Source: Leucocoprinus leucothites (taxonomy: Eukaryota > Basidiomycota > Agaricomycetes > Agaricales > Agaricaceae). Taken from it: a stretch of 64,000 bases of DNA. A program made the position numbers and the translations under genes. Where the stretch lies: positions 57,587-121,586 of the forward strand of contig JAACJO010000047.1 of the NCBI GenBank assembly GCA_013368445.1, read 5' to 3'. Shown piece after piece: positions 57,001 to 64,000 of this stretch (positions are counted from its first letter, which is position 1; every line of letters begins with the position of its first letter). The notes beneath the pieces were generated by a model. That model was not told the DNA's origin. It was given only the letters and a program-made list of their open reading frames with translations, and did no database searches.

Positions 57001-57808
57001 AGAGAAATATGGTATTAAGGGAGTAGCTATCTCGCCATATAACTCTAAAGCAAATGGCACCATCGAACGCCCGCACTGGGATGTTCGCCAAATGCTATAT
57101 AAGGCAACCGGAGGCGACATAAAGAAATGGTTCTGGTTCTTACACCATGTCATGTGGGCCGATAGGATCACAATCAGAAAAGGGACGGGTTGTTCACCCT
57201 ACTTTATGGTCACGGGCGCCCACCCGACTTTACCTCTGGATGTACAGGAAGCGACGTGGCTAGTTAGCTACCCAGGGAAGATGATGTCCACAGATGAACT
57301 TATTGGATTAAGAGCGTTAGCCCTGGCGAAGCATGTGGCACATGTCGAGGCAATGCGGACAAGAGCAAATGAAGAGAAACTGGCTAGAGCCCTTAGATTA
57401 GAAAAAGAAAATTCTGCAAAGATCAAAGAATGGGACTTCAAGCCGGGTAACTTAGTGTTAGTTAGGAATACGGCCATTGAGTCATCGGCGGACCGAAAAA
57501 TGAAGCCAAGATATTTAGGACCCATGGTTGTGATCGCTCGCAACAAAGGGGGAGCTTATATCTTAGCTGAAATGGATGGGTCTGTCTGGCAAAACAAAGT
57601 GGCCGCGTTTCGAGTAATTCCATACTTAGCTAGGAAGACCATCCCTCTTCCAAAAGAGGTAGAGGAGGCCCTAGACATTAGCAAAGAAAGTCTAAACGAT
57701 CTTAAAGATAAGGAAGAAGAACACTGGATGCTTGAAGATGAATGGTCAGATGACAACATAGCGAGTTCGCACGACACAAGTTCGAAGGACAAAGAAAAGG
57801 ACTTGTGA
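53969..57808 (+). CDS. Element B pol (RT, RNase H, integrase)
   Basis: About 1270 codons after the frameshift. RT: R-L-V-H-S-L-E-P-L-N-K-V and the catalytic Y-I-D-D at 55100-55111 (Ile in place of the usual Met or Val). RNase H: L-S-V-D-S-S-W-R-A-V-G, K-R-E-L-C-G-L and I-E-T-D-A-K-Y-L. Integrase: H2C2 finger (H-D-C-L-G-H ... C-H-I-C), then catalytic L-H-A-D-T-L-H, V-T-D-N-G-A-P and N-G-T-I-E-R-P-H, so D, D and E are all present. A C-terminal basic/acidic region follows to D-K-E-K-D-L-stop. No chromodomain is visible. The frame is intact and probably functional. The stop lies 93 bp before the convergent antisense gene. Confidence 0.95.
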   Translation, partial: DAKEGTSGKRKFLNNLEELKEQGEVVLIIDKIPGQAPVVTETLATAGEFTEDEIRLLYLQKGLEERPGTSTEEKGLFQNYLSQVATPLARQHQVTAVEEVETADPLQVFAGKKYKPVALKVRPVLGELPQEYRIIRNITGDPLAGMPELPSYPPTFVPKGRYTQERMEVLDAGHSGDFLWPEERKLMHHLISLQNEAFAWDDTERGRFKEEFFPAVEIPTVAHTPWVEKNRPIPPAIYDEVCKIIKKKIAAGVYEPSNSSYRSRWFTVIKKDGKSLRLVHSLEPLNKVTIAHSGLPPATEELAMHFAGRACNGILDLYVGYDERVLAEKSRDLTTFQTPFGALRLVTLPMGWTNSVPIFHDDVTDILKEETPEYTMPYIDDVPIRGPATRYEQPDGSYEMCKLNPGIRRFVWEHMNTVNRILQRMKYAGGTFSGPKTTICADKITIVGFDCSYEGRSPTTDAIGVITRWGPCEDFTDVRGFLGTAVRCRHHVPGFALLATPLYDLLRKGKDFEWGPEQQAAQDRIKEAIKKSLPIKKPKFPSSQPLVLSVDSSWRAVGYYIWQRDESDPKVINYIKFNSILMDERQQRYSQPKRELCGLKMVLDEERYLFWGCRNLVIETDAKYLFGMLNNPGRLPNATVNRWVAEIRNYQFTLIHKAGKTFGPDGLSRRKRYEGDNSNRKFDDGTDDEGEEFELVKFDPKVPDPLPLEDFLGDIDTRTGFVNEIAAEIGDFEWELNWALEGRRAEEMARSNLASEPQCPKPLKIFLSESLGEKLIPDFDKVDASDPAYEYDEEIRSEVAREQDARLPRIKDWLASRGSYTADSWKNPELMKLSRAASHFYLDGDGRLYRRNGKGSPQLVVDKSHRMYMMTAAHDCLGHRGIYATTQLITQRFWWPDVEKDITWFVRSCHICQVRQKVATELPPVVTHTPSIFQVLHADTLHISPASNGCNYLVHGRCALSSWMEGRALRKENARTIGQWLFEDIICCWGGLVKIVTDNGAPFKKAVKWLEEKYGIKGVAISPYNSKANGTIERPHWDVRQMLYKATGGDIKKWFWFLHHVMWADRITIRKGTGCSPYFMVTGAHPTLPLDVQEATWLVSYPGKMMSTDELIGLRALALAKHVAHVEAMRTRANEEKLARALRLEKENSAKIKEWDFKPGNLVLVRNTAIESSADRKMKPRYLGPMVVIARNKGGAYILAEMDGSVWQNKVAAFRVIPYLARKTIPLPKEVEEALDISKESLNDLKDKEEEHWMLEDEWSDDNIASSHDTSSKDKEKDL
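53999..54005 (+). promoter_or_regulatory. -1 frameshift site, protease to pol (element B)
   Basis: Protease codons are GAA AAT TTT TAA. A AAT TTT is a canonical-type slippery heptamer next to the stop, and pol is open in the -1 frame from 53969. The same 10-base string occurs at 39612-39621 in element A. Confidence 0.82.
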
Positions 57809-57901
57809 TTTCTACTGGTAAAAAACCTTGGAAAGGAAAACCAGGTACAGCTTTGGACCAACTAAAGTACTATCCTACGAAGCAAGGTGGCTATCTAGCT
57901 A

Positions 57902-59295
57902 CTAAGCAGAGGTAACAGGAGAAGGCTGAAGGGACTGAAGAAGCTGTTCCTGTTCCAGTGCGAACGCTTGGTAACGACGGCCAACGGCATCCATCTCCAG
58001 CAGGCATTCGAGCAGGGAGCGGTTGACAGACAACAAATGAGTCTGTTTAGCTAGGGACTCACACGCATCGAAGTTCCTGACTTGGAGGGCGCGAGCAGCG
58101 ATTATAAGAGATTGAACGTCTTGAAGATAGGACGCTACTGAGCCAATTAGCGGAGTAGCTAACTTGGTAATGAAATACACGTACTTGGCAGAGGGGGACA
58201 TAAATAGCCTTCTGGGAAGCTCGAGGTGCCGGAGTTAGCCAGTAACTGGGTGGCCCGGTGATAAGCCCTGCTTTGAGTGTCCATGCCTGGAACGTGGAAG
58301 TAAGAAAGGCGCACCGTTTCCGGACGAGCAACGGTAGGAGAGCCGTTCTAGCCAAAGAATGATAAGACTTAAGTAATATTAACCGGTGATACTCCAATTA
58401 GTTACTTACCGAGGTAGCGACAGAATTCCTGCGCTTCGGAGTAAAAGACGACACAACTACAGGCTCATCGAAATGAACTGCAGGAGTGGTAGTGACGTTG
58501 GGAACAGCATTGGATTCGTTGATAGCGGAGGCAACAGCAGCAGGAGCACTGGCTTCGTCGTCAACAACCATAGCCTGTTTAATCGGAATTAAATAGCTAC
58601 ACAGCTGCCTGGCTGGAAAGGCGTACCGTTATGGTCACTTCATCGTCGGATTCCTCGACGGTTGCGGGAGACGTAGGTTGCTTCTTTTTTCGGGGCTGGT
58701 TGGACAACGAGTAAGACAAGAAGAAGGATAGGAGACTTAGGATTTGAGATACTTGCCTTTTTGGTAGTAGACGCCGGAGCAGGACGCTTCGATCCCGTTT
58801 TGGGACCAGCAGTTGAGTTCGACGGAGTGGTGTTATCCGTGGATGCTGGCTCAGCTGGAGTCATGGCGGTAGCCGTAGGACCACCTTCAGCGGTGCCCTC
58901 TGCACCTTCACCGCCTTTATTGGCGTTCTGAATGCAGTAACGGTTCAAGGACTCGAAGTAGGGAGGTGCCACATAGCCCGAAATATTGTTCAAAGCGTAA
59001 CGGACGTAGTGACGGATACGAAAAGCCCGCTCACGGGCTTCGCTGTCTTGAGCAAGGACAGGGTCAGTGGTCAGCTTTTTAACAAGCTCGGCCTGGAAGG
59101 CGAGTTAGCGACCTAGCTGCCATGCTAAGGGGGAGTACTCACAGCAAGGGGGTCGAGTTGCGACATCGAGAAGGACACAAAGGAAGGCATAATGTTGCCA
59201 TTCTTGTGACCTTGGACAGTCGTACGAATCGACATCGTGAGCTGGTCGAGTTCACAATAAGTAGCGGGTTCGGTGGAACCAGTGTTGGAAGACAT
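57902..59295 (-). CDS. Antisense gene 2 of element B (6 exons, 373 aa), unknown function
   Basis: Exons by plus-strand coordinates, 5' to 3': 59143-59295, 58757-59092, 58627-58695, 58410-58574, 58185-58347, 57902-58137. Introns are 47-62 bp with GT-AG ends, except intron 2, which reads GC-AG (AAG|GCAAGT). The joined frame is open for 373 codons and stops at 57902. Start M-S-S-N-T-G-S-T-E-P-A-T-Y. The N-terminal 100 residues look folded (A-F-R-I-R-H-Y-V-R-Y-A-L). A long disordered middle is Pro/Ala/Thr-rich with two basic patches (K-K-P-R-K-K-K-Q), then acidic. The C-terminal 100 residues are alpha-helical and may be a coiled coil (L-E-C-L-L-E-M-D-A-V-G-R-R-Y). No family recognised. Confidence 0.8.
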
Positions 59296-59991
59296 GATGC
59301 ACTAAGAGGACAAGGATTTCACGAAAGAGTGTTTAAGTTTGAAGAAGTCCGTGCTCGCATACCTTCGTTTTATAAGGGACGGCTAGGTAGCTACATAGCG
59401 ACAGGCTAAAAAGTGCGGAACGTGTTAGGGGCCGGATCACCACTGGCAGGTACAATCGGATATACCCCTGGGGATTAAACACCGATCCGACTCCTAAATG
59501 AAGAGGGTTGACCCGAGTGGCGTTTAGATCCGCCGAGTTTTCTGTACCAAGAATTTTTTCGCGTGCGCGTGACTCCTTGCCGGGTGGTCCAGGTTTGGAC
59601 TGACTTTGGTAAGGGGGAGAGGGTTACTCAGCAGTTCATGATACATGTTACCAAAGACAATCCTGCAAAAGCAACTCAGTTGAAACTGGCGAGGGCGAGG
59701 TTTTTCGGACTCTATTTCCCCTTAATAAGCCTGAAAGTCTCACTCACACCTCATGGGAAACCGGAGACAACAAGATAGGATTGCGGATAATAGGGGCAGG
59801 TGAAATATGTACGTGATAAGAGGTGAGAAACGGCGACAATGATGCAACAAGAAATCCAGCGAAAATAAACGTCCTACTCGAGTCCAACCTAAGCAGCTAC
59901 TAAATCATGAGTACCTCAAGAAAGAAGAAAGAAAAATGGTCCATAAAGATGGCCGCAACAAGAGATTGAAAATACAACATGAAAAAGATGA
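59296..59991. other. Spacer between the two antisense genes
   Basis: About 700 bp without coding potential. It should hold the promoter of antisense gene 2 and the 3' end of antisense gene 1. A GTAGCTAC motif is at 59387. Confidence 0.6.
59368..59375 (-). promoter_or_regulatory. TATA-like box of antisense gene 2
   Basis: On the minus strand TTATAAAA lies about 75 nt upstream of the ATG at 59295. Confidence 0.5.
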
Positions 59992-62191
59992 TTACTCAGC
60001 AGCCTTGCCTTTACCTTTATCGCCAGACGACGACTTCCTCTTCTTGCCTTTAGTCCCACGAGAACGGACTCGGGCGGCGAAATGAAGATCGGTGAGACCC
60101 GGACGCTCTTGTAGCCCAAGGGCTGCTCCTTCCTCAGCGGCTTGCTCAAGTAAAGCAATGACGTTCTCGTGGAGTGTAAAGGCTGTCTCCAGACGCTTCG
60201 AAAAATCAGAAGTCGCATCCGACGATTTGTAGATGGCCGTAGAGACCTCTAGAAGCTCGAGGAAGGCTTCGGGATTGTCCAAAATGCCGGTATTGACGAG
60301 GAAGTCGGGGCCGCGCATCTGAGCCAAGCAGTTGAGGTCGTACAGCAAATTTGCTAGTTGTAGGCGGTACTGCTCGACGGAATAGGTAAGCTGCTGCTGG
60401 GTAAAGACGACTTGAGCATGTGCGGCCACCAAAGTTTGAAGACGACGAGAGAAGTCTATCCAAAGAAAGATATGAGACCGGAAGAAGAAGATGAATCAAG
60501 ACAAAAAAGGCGTACCCGAGAAACCTGCGATCGAGAGACGATAAGTCTCGTTAGCATGCGTGAACAACGAAGTGTCCATGACGGAGAAGGAGCAGTGGCT
60601 CCGACTCTCCTTGCGGCATTCGTCGCAGGCTTGACCAGGGAGACGGGGGGTACAAGTACCGCGACTTTTCGTGATGCACCAAAGGCAGCGCGCAGGAGTT
60701 TCGAGCTACACAAGAAAAAAAAAAAAAAAAAAAAAAAGCCGATTAAATTAAAGAAAAAGAACAGGGTTAGTTACTTACTTTGCGAGCATCCGGGAGAACG
60801 AACATCTCCTTCAGAACGTCGAGAGAGGAAGAGAACTTGCCGCCCGAAGTAGCAGCAACCTCCGACGCTGACTGAGGAGCTGGCAAGTAAGGTAGCTAGT
60901 TTAGCAGCCAAAACACAACCAGAGGAACGAGGAAAAGGACTTACCACGAACCCAGAGCGTTTTCTTACCTACCTTACGGGGAACGAGACGGCGGCCATTC
61001 TCGTCGTAGCGTTCTTTGGATAGAGGTATGTCCTCTTCGGACGACTCTTCCGCGGCCTCCTCCATACGGACCTTCGAAGAAGAGGCTCTGGCTGGCTTGA
61101 CTGGCGCCTTCTTGGGCGGAGGTTTCTTCACCTGAGTCTTTCTCGTCGATGCGCAAGTTGGCTTTGGAGGCGGCGTTGGAGTTCGTTTGGACGCCGAACA
61201 TTTCGGATGCCGAGTCAGCAGAAGGCTCTACCTCTGAGCCCGAGATAGATGAAACCGTCTCTTGAGCAGGCCCACCCTCTTGATCAGAATCGGATTCAGG
61301 GGAATGGTCGGCCTCGGAAGCAGCTGATGGGGAAGAAGGAACAGGGGGAAGGGGCGGAGCTTTGACGGAGCTACGCTTCTTGGCAGTAGGGCGAACAGAC
61401 GAAGGAGAGGCAACGACCTCGGATTGACGGACAGCCTGAGGAGTGGCAGGTATAGGATACTCCCAGTTGGGAGGAATATGCGAAGGGCGAACAGGAACCG
61501 GAGCCGGGACCACTGCGTGGACCTGTGGCGCCCCCACGGTCAGAGCGGTTTCAGGTTCCAAAGTCGTGATCGGCGGCTGGGAAAGAGTTGGCGAGGGGAC
61601 TGAGGGAACTTGGCCTTCCAGCACCGAAGGATCGAGGGTAGCAGGCACTACAGCCCACTTAAGTAAGGAGGGAGTGAACGGAGGAGCTTCAGGCATCATA
61701 GCGAGCTGGCTGGAACACGGTCTCATCGACACAGGACTGTAGATGAGCGGTTGTGGAACAGGAGGCTGGGAGGGAGTAGAATCTTGACGAGCTTTCTTAG
61801 CAGTCGGAGCTGCTGGCGTGTCGGACGACGTGGCCTTGCGTTTTTTGGAACCCTTAGCCGGTCGTGGCTCAGGTTGAGAAGAAACTAGCCCTGTAAAGCG
61901 AGGAGTTAGGGCAAAACAAAGATGAAAAGAGAACGTAGCACACCAGCCTCCGCAGAGCTCGGTGACCCATCCTTGCGTAGCTTACGACGACCTTTAGACG
62001 AAGGAACTTTTTTCTGCTTGGAAGAGGAAGCACGAGTCGTGGGTCCGTCCTGCGATGACGCTGGAACATCCAGCTGCTTACCGCTCCGAGAAGAACCAGC
62101 CTTCGCTTTTGAAGAACCAGGTTGGATAGTACCTAAGAGTAAGACTATGAGTAACGAAAAATACAAGTTAAGATGATAACTTACGAGCCAT
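59992..62191 (-). CDS. Antisense gene 1 of element B (7 exons, 595 aa), zinc-cluster-like protein
   Basis: Exons, 5' to 3': 62185-62191, 61944-62132, 61232-61890, 60945-61131, 60779-60879, 60525-60705, 59992-60455. The six introns are 52, 53, 100, 65, 73 and 69 bp with GT-AG ends. The sum is 1788 nt, exactly 596 codons with the stop. The N-terminus is basic and Ser-rich, the middle disordered (Pro/Ser-rich, acidic, K-K-P-P-P-K-K). Residues 388-419 carry six Cys with spacing CX2CX7CX8CX2CX7C, close to the fungal Zn2Cys6 pattern. Residues about 442-500 look like a coiled coil. The tail is basic (T-K-G-K-K-R-K-S-S-S), a likely nuclear signal. A DNA-binding role is inference. Confidence 0.82.
60715..60737. 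repeat. Poly-A run (T run on the gene strand) in an intron
   Basis: 23 A in a row on the plus strand form the pyrimidine tract of the 73-bp intron 60706-60778 of antisense gene 1, just before its 3' splice site. Confidence 0.9.
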
Positions 62192-62266
62192 CGGGAAAGG
62201 CAGAGGACAACGATGATGGCGGAAGGAAAGAAAGGGCAAGACAACGGTCTAGCGACTAAGTTGTTC

Positions 62267-62276
62267 TTTATATATA
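62267..62276 (-). promoter_or_regulatory. TATA box of antisense gene 1
   Basis: On the minus strand TATATATAAA lies about 76 nt upstream of the ATG at 62191, nearly the same spacing as in antisense gene 2. Confidence 0.6.
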
Positions 62277-62657
62277 GCCCTGTAGCTTGCTGTCACGTTG
62301 ACGCGCTGGGAAAGACACGTGTCCCCAACAAGAAGCCCCAAATGACGTGTTGGGAAGTTCATCGTAATGATGGGCAGAAACTGCCAGCGAAGAAGTTGTG
62401 CTGCGCCAGTTCTGCCTAAGTACAACTTCTGAGGATTCGCAAACATGACGCATAGCTAAATAGTTTGATCGACGTTAAGCAGCGCCAAGATAATCAGGGA
62501 ACTAAGAATAGAAGCCACACGTGGGAACCGTCGATCAAAAATGCCCGGGTACTTCCTGAAAGAAGTCAGGCAGGTCGCGATAAATCGCCACAGCTGCGCA
62601 GGACGTCTAGAACGTTCTAGAACAATACCCATACATAGGCTGAGGACAGCCAGAGTT

Positions 62658-62671
62658 GGGTAAGGGGGAGA
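62658..62671 (+). promoter_or_regulatory. Element B polypurine tract
   Basis: GGGTAAGGGGGAGA immediately before the 3' LTR. Confidence 0.75.
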
Positions 62672-64000
62672 TGTGACGCGAAAACCGAAAATAAACAAGA
62701 AATACTAATATTTTCGCGATTTCACACTTAGTATTATAAAAGAATAATGCTATGCCTAAGAGCCCTATAGTGCGATAGTGGTGTAGCTACAAAGCTACTT
62801 ACTAAGAAGTAATACGGTCAACCAATACGGCAGGCGAGACTGGTAATCTAGTACAGCTGTCCACTGTTGTGAACCGTTCCGGGGATTCGAACCCTTGACT
62901 TCAGGACACCGCATCTCCGAATTACCGCTTTAGGACTCGAGGGAAACCTCCGCGCCGAGAACGATCCGAACGATCTAAAAATAAGGACCAAGGTCTAGAA
63001 CCGGATCAGAAGAACCAACGGACTGGTTAACAGACAATGATCCGTGTTTTCCACATGTACAAGACAGGAACCTAGCTACCCCGCTGCTTAGCTACGTCAT
63101 TTCTGCACTGCTCAGTCATCCAACTGTACTGGCCAAAGCAAACCGATGGTCGCATTGACGTGTCAGGGGCCCTCGGTTAAAGAAAATATCACAGCCGAAA
63201 TGCTTACCCATGATTAAAAAAGGATTAATGAAAGAAACTCGCGTGGTAGCTACTCCGCTACCCATACGACAACCTAGCGATCGAACGGACCTACCGGTCG
63301 GCGTTGCATTGTAAAAGTATACCCAGTCGAATCCAGGACAATTCAGTCAATTTCTATTAGTCAATTTCGAGTCATACCTATTTCTTTCTAGAATATTTCG
63401 TCTATTTTCGTATCTCTCAAATAATATAAAAAGGGCCCGACAGCGTGCGGATAGGCAAGGAATCCTACGCCTCCGTAGTGCTATAGGGTGTGCAGACCAC
63501 AAACTAAGCATTTGTTGAGTGAATAAGTGAGCAACCTTCTAAGAGAACTCTAGCAGGAAAGACTCCTACTAGTCAATCTAAGAAATATCCAAGACGTTTC
63601 GAGTTCGACCTAGCGTCACAGCGAAGTAGCTACCAAGCTAAGAGAGCTTGTAGTTAAAGCGTATAGACCGCACCAGCGCCAGTGTGTGACTGAGTGGGTG
63701 ATTATAGACAAGGTCCAGTTGACCTTAGAGGGAGACAGAGACGACTTCAGGATAAAAGATCTTAGCTATAGCAGTCAACTAAGAGTCGCAAACTGTGCAC
63801 TTAATCAGGATCCTGGTACAGTGTTCGAGAATTTCCCAAAGTAAATAAAACAGCATTTAGTTCCCTCGCACCTTTCGCATTATTCAGCAGTAATTACATA
63901 AATCCTCATCAACTACTCATACTTCCCCTCGAATTCGTTAGAGGTTACAGTCTAGCTACCTAGCTAGTACTCCACTTGACGTTATATCCATACGTCAAAG
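62672..64000 (+). repeat. Element B 3' LTR (cut by window end)
   Basis: 1329 bp present, in register with 49660-50988. Of about ten substitutions, seven are CG in the 5' LTR against TG here. Two single-base indels also differ. Confidence 0.95.

Larger units (their letters stand above)
49771..63959. repeat. Dispersed GTAGCTAC / TAGCTAC motif throughout element B
   Basis: TAGCTAC occurs at 49772, 50060, 50076, 50234, 50615 and 50941 in the 5' LTR; at 52133, 52772, 53323, 54219, 54418, 55156, 55461, 56721, 57265, 57896, 58594 and 59388 internally; and six times in the 3' LTR. About half are the palindrome GTAGCTAC, and many are followed after 2-5 bases by another GCTA. About 0.9 would be expected by chance in 14.3 kb. 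It falls in LTR, coding, intron and spacer sequence. Confidence 0.85.
49660..64000 (+). mobile_element. Element B: giant Ty3-type retrotransposon with two antisense genes
   Basis: Two 1339-bp LTRs (the right one cut about 10 bp short by the window end) enclose gag, protease, and RT-RNase H-integrase on the plus strand and two intron-containing genes on the minus strand. A tRNA-type primer site follows the 5' LTR and a purine tract precedes the 3' LTR. All plus-strand frames are intact and the LTRs are about 99% identical, so the copy is young and may be autonomous. Expected full length is about 14351 bp. The right target duplication lies outside the window; the left flank reads CTCGG. It inserted in copy 3 of the genomic repeat. 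Confidence 0.96.

Noticed and set aside
61132..61231. Apparent frameshift in antisense gene 1
   Set aside because: A 100-bp GT-AG intron at exactly this place restores the frame and makes the total length a multiple of three.

Overview
The window looks like a transposon-dense stretch of nuclear DNA from a basidiomycete fungus, most likely an Agaricomycete. Reasons: short introns of about 50-100 bp with GT-AG ends, fungal Ty3-type (gypsy) LTR retrotransposons including a chromovirus, a decayed hAT transposase, a decayed transposase of the basidiomycete Plavaka type, and several decayed copies of a multi-pass membrane protein gene. I cannot name the species. No ordinary housekeeping gene was recognised.

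Layout. 1-5050: copy 1 of a low-copy genomic repeat carrying the 5' part of the membrane-protein gene (minus strand). 5414-9244: decayed Plavaka-type transposase gene (minus). About 10190-11100: a diverged tandem array with a period near 163 bp. 11237-13679: decayed plus-strand gene of unknown type. 13925-19800: copy 2 of the membrane-protein gene, split by a complete hAT element (14533-18207, 8-bp target duplication). 20380-26865: element C, an old chromovirus (266-bp LTRs, 5-bp target duplication, chromodomain, extra third ORF) inserted in the same repeat. 26866-34563: decayed repeat and sequence without confident genes. 34564-35121: a solo LTR. 36159-43277: element A, a very young Ty3-type element (663-bp LTRs with 3 differences) whose integrase core has been replaced by a zinc-knuckle sequence; it splits a plus-strand gene. 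46570-49659: copy 3 of the membrane-gene repeat. 49660-64000: element B, a giant Ty3-type element (about 14.35 kb; the last about 10 bp of the 3' LTR lie outside the window).

Element B is the main discovery candidate. It has gag, protease and RT-RNase H-integrase in three successive -1 frames, with a slippery heptamer directly before each of the two stop codons. Between pol and the 3' LTR it carries two intact multi-exon genes on the ANTISENSE strand. One (7 exons, 595 aa) has a six-cysteine array close to the fungal Zn2Cys6 pattern followed by a probable coiled coil; the other (6 exons, 373 aa) has no family I recognise. The exon models close without any frame error. A palindromic motif, GTAGCTAC, is scattered through the whole element far above chance.

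Elements A and C both look self-primed (Tf1/sushi style): the sequence just after the 5' LTR is complementary to the predicted 5' end of their own transcript. Elements A and B both have very long transcript leaders that contain no ATG at all. LTR differences and in-frame stops in the elements are dominated by C-to-T changes at CpG sites, suggesting cytosine methylation and deamination. All functional statements are read from sequence and family knowledge; no searches were run.
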